From contig DMOO01000242.1 in assembly GCA_003456855.1 (NCBI GenBank), forward strand, positions 1 to 33,705: a DNA stretch of 33,705 nt, written 5' to 3'. Shown here in pieces: positions 6,227 to 14,183 of this stretch. The DNA comes from Sphaerochaeta sp. GTDB lineage: Bacteria; Spirochaetota; Spirochaetia; Sphaerochaetales; Sphaerochaetaceae. The position numbers and the translations under genes were made by a program. The notes beneath the pieces are model-generated. The model had not been told where the DNA came from, made no database searches, and was given only the letters and a program-made list of their open reading frames with translations. Within the stretch, counting starts at the first letter, position 1, and every line of letters begins with the position of its first letter.

Positions 6227-6257
6227 AAGGCTGCCTTTTTGTGGGGCAGCCTTTTTG
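6227..6257 (+). terminator. Rho-independent terminator
   Basis: AAGGCTGCC (6227-6235) and GGCAGCCTT (6245-6253) form a perfect 9-bp stem, with a T-run directly after it. The reverse strand has TCTCTTTTCC after the hairpin, so it may also serve the convergent yigZ gene ending at 6334. Confidence 0.85.
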
Positions 6258-6333
6258 TGACTCTAATCTCTCCGATCTCGAACTTCGGGAGGATCAGGGC
6301 CTTGATTTCCTTCCCTCCTCGATATGAAATCGG

Positions 6334-6921
6334 TCACTCCCCGAATACAACGGTTCTTCTACCATTTGAAAGGTTGGATATCTGGCCTGAGAGGTTGTCC
6401 TTCTCGGAGACCGGAACCTGTCCTGAGATGCTTATCTCCGTTGCAAAGTCCTCGTTCAGGCCGTCTGCGTGCACAGAAGCCAGTATTAATTTGGCTCTTT
6501 CGTACAAATCATAGCTTATTACCATAGAGAAGCTTGTTTTTTCAACAAGTTCCTCAGTTTCTATGCCATCAAGAACCAGTTTTGTACTGTCTCCATAGGC
6601 TTTGACAAGGCCTCCTGTGCCCAGAAGGGTGCCTCCGAAGTACCTTATTATCAACACTATTATGTTTGTGATCCCCGAGCCCTTCAGAACCTCCAGGGCC
6701 GGACGGCCTGCAGTGTTCTTCGGTTCATGGTCGTCTGAGAAGGAGAACTGGCTGCCCATCACGGCTGCGTGGACAACGTGGGTCGCGTCAGGGTACTGGG
6801 CCCTGGTCTCGTCCACAATGCGCTTGACGTCTGCAGGGGAGCTGCACATGCGTGCAATGGATATGAAGCGGGACTTCTTCACCACGAGCTCTGTCTTTCG
6901 TTCTTCCTTCAGGACTCTCAT
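6334..6921 (-). CDS. yigZ: YigZ/IMPACT (UPF0029) family protein
   Basis: The 195 residues match the YigZ family well: KKSRFISIA near the start, YPDATHVVHAAV (about 43-54), the conserved FSDDHEPKNTAGRPALEVLK block (about 60-80), and VLIIRYFGGTLLGTGGLVKAYG. Family members have an N-terminal IMPACT domain and a C-terminal ferredoxin-like domain. Yeast and mammalian relatives act in GCN2 signalling, but the bacterial role is not established. The start at ATG 6921 has no Shine-Dalgarno site and lies 6 nt from a TATAGT hexamer, suggesting its own leaderless transcript although it sits 17 bp behind the aldo/keto reductase gene. Confidence 0.9.
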   Translation of the reverse strand: MRVLKEERKTELVVKKSRFISIARMCSSPADVKRIVDETRAQYPDATHVVHAAVMGSQFSFSDDHEPKNTAGRPALEVLKGSGITNIIVLIIRYFGGTLLGTGGLVKAYGDSTKLVLDGIETEELVEKTSFSMVISYDLYERAKLILASVHADGLNEDFATEISISGQVPVSEKDNLSGQISNLSNGRRTVVFGE

Positions 6922-6927
6922 AGCTTC

Positions 6928-6933
6928 ACTATA
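6928..6933 (-). promoter_or_regulatory. -10 box for yigZ, leaderless geometry
   Basis: TATAGT on the minus strand is followed by exactly 6 nt and then ATG 6921. The -35 region (TTTTCG-like) is poor. The element overlaps the last bases of the aldo/keto reductase gene's 3' flank. Confidence 0.4.
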
Positions 6934-6938
6934 CCTGT

Positions 6939-7841
6939 TTACCAGTCATACGAAAAGATGTTCCTCTCGTCCCTGGCTGCAAGATCCAGAGCCTTTGAGG
7001 CCTGTGTCAGTTCATCCAACTCTTTCTGGGAGAGGGTGAGTGTGCAGTCAAGGTTCTCTGCAAGCTGCTCCTGGTTTCTGGCTCCAAGAATCAGGATGTC
7101 GGGGTTCTGTCTTCTGGTCCAGGCAAGGGCGACCTTTGTGTTGCTCACACTGTGTGCACTTGCGATCTGTCCGATCAGGTCCAGAAGCTCCCTGTACTTG
7201 TCTATGCATTGATCCTTGAAGCAGAAGAGGGTCTTTCTGGCATCCTTGAGGTCCTCTGCGCTGCGGTATCTGCCGCTTAGAAGGCCCATCCCGCTTGGGC
7301 TGTAGACAGCAAGCTCAATGCTGTGGTCCCTGCAGAACCGCGCACACTGTGCGTAGTCTCTGGTCCAGAGCAGGGACAGAGGTCTCTGCAGTCTGTCTAT
7401 CTGCAAGCCCTGGTCTGTGAATCTCTCAAGCTCCCCAAGGGGCAGGTTGCAGACACCGACCTTTCTTATCATTGCTTTGGCCTTGAGGTTTGAGATCTTC
7501 TCAAGGAAGGCTCTGTTGTCGAATCCTGTCCTTGGCCAGTGCAGGTACAGGCAGTCGATGCTTCGGCCCAGGCGCTGCACACTTTGTGCGACAAGGTCCT
7601 CTGGCTCCTTTGTCGTGGGCATTATCTTCGTGTCCACGAGAAATGTGGTTTCAGGATGTCTTCTGAGCACCTTCCCAAGGGTCTGCTCAGCCTGGCCATG
7701 GCCATAGCTCTGGGCGCAATCATAGCCGGGAATCCCGTTTTTCATCGCAAAAGAGATGGTTTTCTCGCTTTCCTTCAGGTTCTGGTCCGTCCAGAAGCCA
7801 TCGGAGGGTGCAGTCTGCCAGGTGCCTAGGTAGGTGGTCAT
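6939..7841 (-). CDS. Aldo/keto reductase
   Basis: This 300-residue protein has the (beta/alpha)8 aldo/keto reductase pattern, NADPH-dependent carbonyl reduction. The catalytic set is visible: Asp and Tyr in GYDCAQSYGHGQAEQ, Lys in FLVDTKIMP, and His in CLYLHWPRTG. Later GVCNLPLGELERF, LAVYSPSGMGLLSGRY and ILGARNQEQLAENL match the substrate and cofactor strands (the last being the NADP-phosphate site). The substrate cannot be predicted. The start is ATG 7841 (MTTYLGTW); the in-frame ATG 7859 lies upstream of the -10 box and would require transcription through it. No Shine-Dalgarno site is present. Confidence 0.88.
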   Translation of the reverse strand: MTTYLGTWQTAPSDGFWTDQNLKESEKTISFAMKNGIPGYDCAQSYGHGQAEQTLGKVLRRHPETTFLVDTKIMPTTKEPEDLVAQSVQRLGRSIDCLYLHWPRTGFDNRAFLEKISNLKAKAMIRKVGVCNLPLGELERFTDQGLQIDRLQRPLSLLWTRDYAQCARFCRDHSIELAVYSPSGMGLLSGRYRSAEDLKDARKTLFCFKDQCIDKYRELLDLIGQIASAHSVSNTKVALAWTRRQNPDILILGARNQEQLAENLDCTLTLSQKELDELTQASKALDLAARDERNIFSYDW

Positions 7842-7847
7842 GCGGAA

Positions 7848-7856
7848 AGTATAGCA
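7848..7856 (-). promoter_or_regulatory. Extended -10 promoter for the aldo/keto reductase gene, leaderless geometry
   Basis: TGC-TATACT on the minus strand (TATACT at 7848-7853) is an extended -10 motif followed by 6 nt and ATG 7841. No good -35 is seen, as is common with extended -10 promoters. Confidence 0.5.
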
Positions 7857-7889
7857 CATTTCAAAACCTGCATTGCTAGTCGGGTGATT

Positions 7890-7917
7890 TTGGTTTAATC
7901 TTAAGGGTGGATATTTT
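7890..7917 (+). promoter_or_regulatory. Candidate deoC promoter
   Basis: TTGGTT (7890-7895), a 16-bp spacer and TATTTT (7912-7917) precede the AAGGAG site of deoC. The match is modest and the predicted leader is very short. Confidence 0.35.
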
Positions 7918-7934
7918 CACCAAGGAGAACAACC

Positions 7935-8585
7935 ATGAACAACATTGCATCATACATCGACCACACCGTCCTGGCTGCAAACGCACAGGAGGAGAAGATC
8001 GCAAAGCTCTGCGAAGAGGCAAAGCAGTGGCACTTTGCAAGTGTCTGCGTCAACACCTGCTGGACAAAGTTCTGTGCTGAGAAGCTCAAGGGAACAGGCG
8101 TCAACGTCTGTGTCGTCGTAGGCTTCCCGCTTGGAGCAATGTGCACAAAGGCAAAGGCCTTCGAGGCGAAGTGTGCAGTTGAAGAGGGTGCAACAGAGGT
8201 CGACATGGTCATCAACGTAGGTTGGCTGAAGGACCACAAGGACGATCTGGTTGAGGCTGACATCCGTGCCGTCAAGCAGGCCTGCGGAGACAAGCACCTG
8301 AAGGTCATCATCGAGACCTGCCTCCTGACAGAGGAGGAGAAGGTCAGAGCCTGCCAGCTTTCAGTCAAGGCCGGTGCAGACTTCGTCAAGACCTCAACAG
8401 GCTTCTCGACAGCCGGTGCAAAGGCTGAGGACGTGGCTCTTATGAGAAAGACGGTCGGTCCGAACGTCGGCGTCAAGGCTGCCGGTGGAATCAGAACCTA
8501 TGAGGATGCCAAGAAGATGATCGAGGCTGGAGCAAACCGCCTTGGCTGCAGCGCAGGTATCGCCATCGTCACATCAGCTAACTGA
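7935..8585 (+). CDS. deoC: Deoxyribose-phosphate aldolase
   Basis: DeoC cleaves 2-deoxyribose 5-phosphate to glyceraldehyde 3-phosphate and acetaldehyde in deoxynucleoside catabolism. The 216 residues have full family length. The active site is complete: Asp90 in EVDMVIN, the Schiff-base Lys152 in FVKTSTGF and the activating Lys181 in [10 protein letters not shown]. The start is fixed by [11 protein letters not shown] and an AAGGAG site. One small difference is [12 protein letters not shown] near the C-terminus, where NRIGASAG/SS is usual. The next gene starts 2 bp after the stop and encodes a thymidine kinase-like protein, so both enzymes of deoxynucleoside handling are probably made together. 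Confidence 0.97.
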   Translation: MNNIASYIDHTVLAANAQEEKIAKLCEEAKQWHFASVCVNTCWTKFCAEKLKGTGVNVCVVVGFPLGAMCTKAKAFEAKCAVEEGATEVDMVINVGWLKDHKDDLVEADIRAVKQACGDKHLKVIIETCLLTEEEKVRACQLSVKAGADFVKTSTGFSTAGAKAEDVALMRKTVGPNVGVKAAGGIRTYEDAKKMIEAGANRLGCSAGIAIVTSAN

Positions 8586-8587
8586 GT

Positions 8588-9727
8588 ATGGCTTCCTTCG
8601 ACCAGCCCTCAAACGAGGATTTTCTCAAAAGTCTCGGTTTCCCGACCCTTGAGGTCCACCAGACCTTCTCTCACTTCGACTTCACACGCCCGGGCCGCAG
8701 AGTCCTTCTGATAGGACCTATGGGCTCGGGCAAGACTGAGTTCGCGGCGAAGGTCTGGCGTGATGCCAACATCGCAAAGAAGAAGAGCAACCTGGTGAAG
8801 GCAAATACCAGCACAGGAGAGGTGGACAGACGCAACGTCTTCTTCATCAGAAGCCAGATAGACGGGGCCCGCTTCACCGATTACCCTGAGGATGCCATGG
8901 CCTACAGAAGCGGCTACATCCAGTGTGGCAGCAACATAGCCAGGATCAGGGACTCCTTTGACTTCGAGAAGGTCCTTGAGGACAACCCCACAGTCGGAAC
9001 CTACATCATAGACGAGGCCTCCTTCTTTGACGAAAGGCTGGCCTACGTCGTCAGAAACGCAAGTCTCCAGAAGGGGATTATGTTCATCTTCCCGACTCTG
9101 ATCCTGAACTTCAGACGTGACATCTTCAACTCAACCGCAAGGCTTATGCTGGAGATCGCCACCGATGTCATTCCTCTCACCGCATACTGTGAGCACGATG
9201 ACTGCCTGCGTGATGCCTTCTACACCTACCGCTACTATTCCGTCGATGGTCTGGAGTGTCCGGCTCTGTACTTCGATCCTCTGATCGTCGTTGGCGGAGA
9301 CAGCACCAAGACAGGCTCGGAGAACCCGAACTACGCCTCAAGATGCGACGAGCACCACTTCCTTCCGGGAAAGGAGTACACCTTCTTCTCCCTGAAGCCG
9401 ATGGCGGAGGATGCCAACAAGGGCAACATCAAGGCTCTGAGGACCGAGATCGACAACCTGAAGTACCACATGAAGCGCAGCCAGCTGTACAAGAACCTGG
9501 CGGCAAGGTACAAGGGGGACCCGAACGAGGAGGTCTACATGAACTCTCTCAGACCCGACTACATTGCTGAGAAGGCCCTGATGTACCTGTTCAACGAGCA
9601 GAATCTGGTCTCGGAGGACATGCTTGTAAGGATCGTCAACGAGCTTGATCTGAACAGGGAGTACATGGAGCGCGTGCTCACGGACAACAGAAGGCCTGTG
9701 TCGCTGGACCAGGGACTGCTGTTCTAG
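8588..9727 (+). CDS. tdk: Type II thymidine kinase-like protein with long C-terminal extension
   Basis: The first 260 residues follow the TK1/type II thymidine kinase plan: Walker A GPMGSGKTE (43-51), the catalytic acid in YIIDEASFFDE (139-149, Glu144), NFRRDIF (174-180), a zinc site of Cys201, Cys206, Cys253 and His256/257, and DPLIVVGG...NYASRCDEHH resembling the TK lasso end. Such enzymes make dTMP from thymidine. It differs from normal TK (about 190-240 residues) by a 45-residue insert between Walker A and the next strand and by a charged helical C-terminal region (about 270-379) with no recognised motif. There is no Shine-Dalgarno site; translation is probably coupled to deoC, whose TGA ends 2 bp before. 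The function could therefore be salvage or a derived nucleotide-binding role. Confidence 0.75.
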   Translation: MASFDQPSNEDFLKSLGFPTLEVHQTFSHFDFTRPGRRVLLIGPMGSGKTEFAAKVWRDANIAKKKSNLVKANTSTGEVDRRNVFFIRSQIDGARFTDYPEDAMAYRSGYIQCGSNIARIRDSFDFEKVLEDNPTVGTYIIDEASFFDERLAYVVRNASLQKGIMFIFPTLILNFRRDIFNSTARLMLEIATDVIPLTAYCEHDDCLRDAFYTYRYYSVDGLECPALYFDPLIVVGGDSTKTGSENPNYASRCDEHHFLPGKEYTFFSLKPMAEDANKGNIKALRTEIDNLKYHMKRSQLYKNLAARYKGDPNEEVYMNSLRPDYIAEKALMYLFNEQNLVSEDMLVRIVNELDLNREYMERVLTDNRRPVSLDQGLLF

Positions 9728-9765
9728 TTTTACTAAATTTTTATTCTGTTTTCTCGCATGAATTA

Positions 9766-9808
9766 TTGACAAACTCATTTGCAAAGGACTACTACTGCAT
9801 AGTAGAAT
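9766..9808 (+). promoter_or_regulatory. Promoter region with inverted repeat, upstream of the aminotransferase gene
   Basis: A perfect TTGACA lies at 9766-9771, but no good -10 follows at 16-18 bp. TTGCAA (9779-9784), an 18-bp spacer and TAGAAT (9803-9808) is the better pair. CTACTA-CTGCA-TAGTAG (9789-9805) is a perfect 6-bp inverted repeat over the -10 region and may be an operator. Confidence 0.4.
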
Positions 9809-9828
9809 GTATTGCAGGGGGAATAAAT

Positions 9829-11112
9829 ATGCACGAACTTGCTAAGAATCTCAATGGAATCTTGAAAGGCACCTGCGCTGCAGAGCTTCTTTCGGACTAT
9901 GGAAGAAGGATGTATGTTCCTAAGGGGATCCTGGTCCAGTCCGCAGAGGCTAAGGCCAAGGCCAACAAGTACAATGCCACAATCGGCGTTGCTCTCGAGA
10001 ACGGCTCTGTAATGTACATTCCGGCCATGAAGGAGCAGTTCGCTCCTACAATGAAGGCTTCGGAGATCTTTCCTTATGCACCAATGGGTGGTGTTCCTGC
10101 ACTCAGGAAGATCTGGAAGGAGGACATGCTAGAGAAGAATCCTCTTCTCAAGGACAAGAGCATCTCTCTTCCGATCGTGACCTGCGGACTGACAAACGCC
10201 CTGAGCATTGTATGTTCACTTTTCCTTGAAATCGGTGGAAACGTTGTTCTTCCGGACATGTACTGGGAGAACTACAATCTTATCCTGGATGAGCAGAGAG
10301 AGGCCAATAAAGTGATGTTCCCTCTGTTCTCAGGCAATGGTTTCAACACAAAGGGCCTTGAAGAGGCAATCGCCTCCACAACAGGTCCCGTCATGGTGAT
10401 CCTGAACTTCCCGAACAACCCTACAGGCTACACTCCTACACCTGCAGAGGCGGACGAGATTTTCGCAGCGCTGAAGAGACAGGCTGAAAAGGGCAGGAAG
10501 ATCGCAATAGTCACAGATGACGCCTACTTCGGACTCTTCTTCGACGACGAGCCGTTCCACCAGAGCCTGTTCGCAAAGCTCTGCGATGCTGACGAGAACA
10601 TCCTTGCCATCAAGTGCGATGCGGCGACCAAGGAGTGCATGGTATGGGGCTTCAGAGTCGCATTCATAACCTACGGCTGCAAGGGAATGACCGATGAGCA
10701 GTACGATGCCCTGATGCAGAAGACGATGGGAGCCATCAGAGGATCCCTCTCCAACTGTGCAATGTCCAGCCAGCAGATCATCATCAAGGGAATGAGCGAC
10801 GAGAACTACAACAGAGACAAGAATGTCGGAGTCAAAAAGCTCGGCGAGAGATACTTCAAGCTGAAGGAGACTCTGAAGAAGCACGTAGGGGAGGACTTCC
10901 TGAAGGCTCTTCCGTTCAACAGCGGCTACTTCATGAGCTTCTGGTGCAAGTGCAAAGCAGAGGACCTGAGGCAGAAGCTTCTGAACGACTACCAGACCGG
11001 AATCATCCGCAACGATGACCACCATGTCAGAATAGCCTTCTCCAGCGTCGACGTGGAGAAGATCGAGGATCTGATCGACACTGTTTACAAAGCAGCCTCT
11101 GAACTGGTATAA
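9829..11112 (+). CDS. PLP-dependent aminotransferase, class I/II
   Basis: This 427-residue fold-type I aminotransferase shows NFPNNPTG (193-200), VTDDAYFG (228-235), the PLP lysine in DAATKECMVWGFR (Lys268, Arg276) and the carboxylate-binding Arg in HHVRIAFSS near the C-terminus. These are the marks of aspartate/aromatic/branched-chain aminotransferase relatives. The sequence between Asp-Ala and the lysine, and the N-terminal YGRRMYVPKGILVQSAEAKA segment, suggest a divergent subgroup whose amino acid cannot be named. The start is ATG 9829 behind AGGGGGAATAA; the earlier in-frame ATG region lies in the promoter. No terminator follows: the next promoter is inside its last 30 bases. Confidence 0.9.
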   Translation: MHELAKNLNGILKGTCAAELLSDYGRRMYVPKGILVQSAEAKAKANKYNATIGVALENGSVMYIPAMKEQFAPTMKASEIFPYAPMGGVPALRKIWKEDMLEKNPLLKDKSISLPIVTCGLTNALSIVCSLFLEIGGNVVLPDMYWENYNLILDEQREANKVMFPLFSGNGFNTKGLEEAIASTTGPVMVILNFPNNPTGYTPTPAEADEIFAALKRQAEKGRKIAIVTDDAYFGLFFDDEPFHQSLFAKLCDADENILAIKCDAATKECMVWGFRVAFITYGCKGMTDEQYDALMQKTMGAIRGSLSNCAMSSQQIIIKGMSDENYNRDKNVGVKKLGERYFKLKETLKKHVGEDFLKALPFNSGYFMSFWCKCKAEDLRQKLLNDYQTGIIRNDDHHVRIAFSSVDVEKIEDLIDTVYKAASELV

Positions 11113-11113
11113 C
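11084..11113 (+). promoter_or_regulatory. Promoter inside the aminotransferase 3' end, driving the riboswitch-transporter transcript
   Basis: TTTACA (11084-11089), an 18-bp spacer and TATAAC (11108-11113), with TG one base before the hexamer (extended -10), predict a transcript start near 11120. That is just before the structured leader, as expected for a small aptamer at the 5' end. Confidence 0.6.
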
Positions 11114-11119
11114 ACTTAG

Positions 11120-11211
11120 GCAAAACCGGAGTTCGCAACTTTCCTGAGAACATCCTCCGGTATATAAAACAAAACTATAGAGGCCGATCCGTCGGCCTCG
11201 CAGAGGAAAAC
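11120..11211 (+). promoter_or_regulatory. Candidate preQ1-I-type riboswitch leader
   Basis: CCGGAG (11126-11131) pairs with CTCCGG (11155-11160). The loop begins TTCGCAAC, a C precedes the 3' stem strand, and an A-rich tail TATATAAAACAAAACTATAG follows: the order stem, TCGCA-like loop, A-rich strand and terminal AGG seen in preQ1-I aptamers. It sits directly ahead of a queuosine-precursor transporter gene, where such switches occur. A candidate switch follows: GAGGCCGA (11180-11187) / TCGGCCTC (11192-11199) is a perfect 8-bp hairpin, and the alternative CCTC-GCA-GAGG (11196-11206) would cover the AGAGGA ribosome site (11202-11207). Against it, the aptamer loop is longer than usual (23 nt) and I cannot draw a convincing P2 pseudoknot. 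Confidence 0.48.
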
Positions 11212-11913
11212 ATGGAAAAATCCAAAAAGGGGCCGTCCTCACAGGACTGGCTCATCTGTCTTTCACTTGTCTATGGCGTTGTCGCCGTCACAATGAACAT
11301 CTTCTGCATGAAAGGTCTCAGCTTCGGAAGCCCTATCATCATCTGCGATGGTGGTCTTCTCATCAGCTGGCTTGTCTTCCTGATCTCCAACGTGGTCGTT
11401 GAGGTCTGGGACGAGAGGACCTCATTCAGAATCGTATCCGTAACAGCCTGCGTATTCTTCGTGGTCATGATGATCGGACGCCTCATCGTCTTCATCCCGA
11501 CTCTCCCGGAATATGCAGACCAGGCCAATGCATTCGCACAGGTCTTCTCCAACGGGCCAAGGACCATATTTTCGTCCGTCACGGCCTTCTGGGTTGGAAA
11601 CCTGGTCAACGTACATATCATCTACAAGATCAAGAGAAGGCTCGAGGAGAAGAGCAGGGACAACGGTTTCCTCTTCTTCCTGAGAGCCGCCTTGTCGACT
11701 CTGATCGGTCAGTTGGTGGACAACGCGCTTTTCATGATCCTGGCCTTTGCCCCGATCGGTCTCTCCGTCTACGAGATGGCCTGGAAGGACATCGCCTCGT
11801 CGGTTCTCTCCGGCACGGTCATAGAGCTTGTGGTAGAGGCGTTCTTCGTGCCGCTCATCACCATTCCAATGACAAAGAAGATCAGGGAGGTCAAGGCCAA
11901 GGAGGCTGCATGA
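11212..11913 (+). CDS. yhhQ: Queuosine precursor transporter (YhhQ/VUT family)
   Basis: The 233-residue integral membrane protein has about six hydrophobic segments and family-typical features: LVFLISNVVVEVWDERTSFR after the second segment (where relatives have SDxVxEVYG), NVHIIYKIKRRLEEK, and the LRAALSTLIGQLVDNALFMI helix containing the hallmark STLIGQ-x-x-D. YhhQ relatives import preQ0/preQ1 for queuosine modification of tRNA anticodons. Importing the precursor makes sense in a host-associated organism without de novo synthesis. The start ATG 11212 follows AGAGGAAAAC. The candidate preQ1 leader upstream fits product feedback. The next gene overlaps by 4 bp. Confidence 0.88.
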   Translation: MEKSKKGPSSQDWLICLSLVYGVVAVTMNIFCMKGLSFGSPIIICDGGLLISWLVFLISNVVVEVWDERTSFRIVSVTACVFFVVMMIGRLIVFIPTLPEYADQANAFAQVFSNGPRTIFSSVTAFWVGNLVNVHIIYKIKRRLEEKSRDNGFLFFLRAALSTLIGQLVDNALFMILAFAPIGLSVYEMAWKDIASSVLSGTVIELVVEAFFVPLITIPMTKKIREVKAKEAA

Positions 11914-12581
11914 AGGTTCTGATAACCGGATCGTCCAACGGAATAGGGAAGGCAACTGCCGAGCTCTTCCTTGGAACTGGCCATCAGGTAGTTGGTCTGG
12001 ACATGGCCGAGACCTCAATCGTAGATCCCAACTATATCCACATCAGAGCAGACATCTCAAAGAAGGAGAGCCTTCCTGAGATAGGGGAGGTGGAGATTCT
12101 CATAAACTGTGCAGGTGTGCAGTCAGAGGACTCCGGGTACAGGGACATTGATGTGAATCTGAAGGGAACCATCAATGTGACTGAGAAGTATGCCTTCCAG
12201 AGAGCCATAAAGAGCGTGCTTATCGTTGCCTCGGCCTCTGCACACACAGGTGCGGAGTTCCCTGCATACAGCGCCTCCAAGGGAGGGCTTCTTGCCTACA
12301 CGAGAAATGCTGCAATCCGTCTTGCCAAATATGGTGCAACCTGCAACAGCATCTCCCCGGGCGGCGTCAGAACGGATCTGAACAAGCCTGTCATGGATGA
12401 TCCCGATCTCTGGAGAAGGATAATGGACTTGACCCCGCTGAAGAAGTGGGCAGAACCACAGGAGATAGCCCAGTGGTGCTACTTCCTTACAACAATCAAT
12501 CAGTCCTGCACTGGACAGGACATCATAATTGACAACGGAGAGACTCATCTGAATTCGAGTTTTGTCTGGCCGACTATCTGA
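11910..12581 (+). CDS. Short-chain dehydrogenase/reductase (SDR)
   Basis: This 223-residue classical SDR shows the NAD(P)-binding TGSSNGIG (6-13), NCAG (66-69), the structural Asn in DVNLKG (Asn83) and the catalytic set Ser110/Tyr120/Lys124 in SASAHTGAEFPAYSASK. ISPGGVRTDLNKP and the terminal DIIIDNGE block match the family's usual ending. The substrate is unknown. The gene overlaps the transporter by 4 bp (ATGA) and has AAGGAGG upstream, so the two are translated from one mRNA and this oxidoreductase comes under the same leader. Its last 8 bases overlap the convergent alpha-amylase gene, and no terminator separates them. Confidence 0.9.
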   Translation: MKVLITGSSNGIGKATAELFLGTGHQVVGLDMAETSIVDPNYIHIRADISKKESLPEIGEVEILINCAGVQSEDSGYRDIDVNLKGTINVTEKYAFQRAIKSVLIVASASAHTGAEFPAYSASKGGLLAYTRNAAIRLAKYGATCNSISPGGVRTDLNKPVMDDPDLWRRIMDLTPLKKWAEPQEIAQWCYFLTTINQSCTGQDIIIDNGETHLNSSFVWPTI

Positions 12582-14163
12582 GAACAGCTATTGAGTAAGG
12601 TGGCAGGTGAAGATCTCCTGTCTTTGCGTTGAAGGTGACCGTATCCTCTGAGTCTGATGCGCAGAGCTGTCCGCAGAGCTTGATCTCGCCAAGGTCAAGA
12701 CTCATGTCGTGGGCCCATTCCCTGTCAAGATTGACAGCAATCGTCACAGTCTCTCCCTCATAGGTTCTCTGCATGATGCAGACGTACTTGGACTGTTCGT
12801 AGTACTGTTCCAGAACGGCGAGCTCTCCACGTGCGATCTCCGGATTCGCGTTTCTTATCGCCAGAGAAGCCTTGTAGTAGTTGAGTATGCTGTCCGGATC
12901 AAGCTCCTGGGTCTCCACGGAAGGATAGTAGTAGTTGTCCTTTGTCACCGCTATGCCCTGTGGGGTGGTGTAGCACCAGCCCTCGTAGACGCTCTTGTCC
13001 GACCACTTCATGGCGATTCTCTTGTAGGTGTCGGCACCGTCGGCTGTGCTGATCATGCCGATCTCCTCGCCGTAGTACACGAACAGGCTTCCGCTCATCA
13101 GTGAGAGAAGTCCCTGGGACATCTTTATCTTGTCCGTCTGGCTTCTGCCTGTGAAGGAGGCGATTCTGGAGGTGTCGTGGTTGCTTAGGAACGGTGCCAG
13201 GATTCCCGTGTCGTAGGTTGCCTCAAGTTCCAGCATCAGGTTGCCCAGGTTCTCGCCAGGAGTGCTTCTGATGTCCTTCAGGGCATCGGCCACAAGGCCT
13301 GTCCCTGTTGCAAGAGGGAAGCAGAAGAAGCTGTCGATTCCGCTTGCGTAGTACTCCCTTACTGCCTTGTTGTTGCCCAGCCATGCCTCTCCGACTATGT
13401 AGCAGTCAGGCTTGATGGCCTTTGCAGTGTCGTTCAGGTAGGACAGGAACTCTATGCTCTTTGAGGTGCTGTTGGTGTAGAAGCTGGTAACGGCGTCAAG
13501 ACGGAAACCGTCGACTCCCACATCATTGAGCCAGAACTCCATGATCGACTTGACCTCGTCCCTGACCGCCTGGCTGTCCAGGTTCAGGTCGGGCATCGTG
13601 CCTGTGAACTGGCACTCGTAGTACCAGGCCGAGCTGGGGACTCTCTGGTAGCCCTGCTTCTGGGACTGGGAGAAGTTGTAGTAGTCGCCGTACTGGCCGC
13701 CGGGCTGCCCGTGCTCGACAAGGTATGCGCAGGCCTCCTTGAACCAGGGGTTATCGCTGGAGCTGTGGTTCACCACAAGGTCTATGATGATGTCAATGTC
13801 CAACGCGTGGGCCTTGGCCACAAGGTTGCGCATGTCCTCGAGGGTCCCGAACTGGGGGTCTACATCGTAGTAGTTCTCGACATCGTACTTGTGGTAGCTG
13901 GTTCCAACGGTTATAGGCATCAGCCAGATGCCGTTGAAGCCGTTCTCCTTGATGTAGGGAAGCTTCTCTGTGACCCCGTTCAGGTCTCCGATTCCATCGT
14001 TGTCCGTGTCCAGGAAGGACCACACAAAGATCTCGTAGAAGTTCCTGTACTCGTCATCCACAGGCTCCACATAGCCGTTGGAGGTGGTGGCGCAAGAGGC
14101 CAGGGCGAACATCATTGCAAGCAATGCAAGGACCAAAGACACGGACAGACGATTTCGTTTCAT
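12574..14163 (-). CDS. Alpha-amylase-family glycoside hydrolase (GH13), lipoprotein
   Basis: The 529-residue enzyme starts with a lipoprotein signal peptide ending ALASC (Cys24), so it should sit on a membrane surface. GH13 regions are all present: DLVVNHSS (128-135), GFRLDAV with nucleophile Asp223, IVGEAWL with acid/base Glu259 and LSNHDTSR with Asp330. FYEIFVWSFLDTDNDGIGDLNGV near the start and the YYGEEIGM segment resemble oligosaccharide-acting members (alpha-glucosidase/neopullulanase-like) as well as amylases, so the exact cut is uncertain. Its start has GGAGAG and lies 20 bp behind malG, making it the last gene of the starch operon. The early frame extension to 14412 overlaps malG and is not used. 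Confidence 0.9.
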   Translation of the reverse strand: MKRNRLSVSLVLALLAMMFALASCATTSNGYVEPVDDEYRNFYEIFVWSFLDTDNDGIGDLNGVTEKLPYIKENGFNGIWLMPITVGTSYHKYDVENYYDVDPQFGTLEDMRNLVAKAHALDIDIIIDLVVNHSSSDNPWFKEACAYLVEHGQPGGQYGDYYNFSQSQKQGYQRVPSSAWYYECQFTGTMPDLNLDSQAVRDEVKSIMEFWLNDVGVDGFRLDAVTSFYTNSTSKSIEFLSYLNDTAKAIKPDCYIVGEAWLGNNKAVREYYASGIDSFFCFPLATGTGLVADALKDIRSTPGENLGNLMLELEATYDTGILAPFLSNHDTSRIASFTGRSQTDKIKMSQGLLSLMSGSLFVYYGEEIGMISTADGADTYKRIAMKWSDKSVYEGWCYTTPQGIAVTKDNYYYPSVETQELDPDSILNYYKASLAIRNANPEIARGELAVLEQYYEQSKYVCIMQRTYEGETVTIAVNLDREWAHDMSLDLGEIKLCGQLCASDSEDTVTFNAKTGDLHLPPYSIAVLR

Positions 14164-14183
14164 CAAAAACTCTCCATTTTCCG

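Noticed and set aside
10330..11115. 261-residue open frame on the minus strand
   Set aside because: It is entirely antisense to the aminotransferase, whose motifs are complete; the antisense frame has no recognisable domain and arises from codon bias.
11126..11160. CCGGAG/CTCCGG hairpin as a terminator for the aminotransferase gene
   Set aside because: No U-tract follows, the downstream strand is A-rich, and a good promoter places the hairpin at the 5' end of the next transcript.
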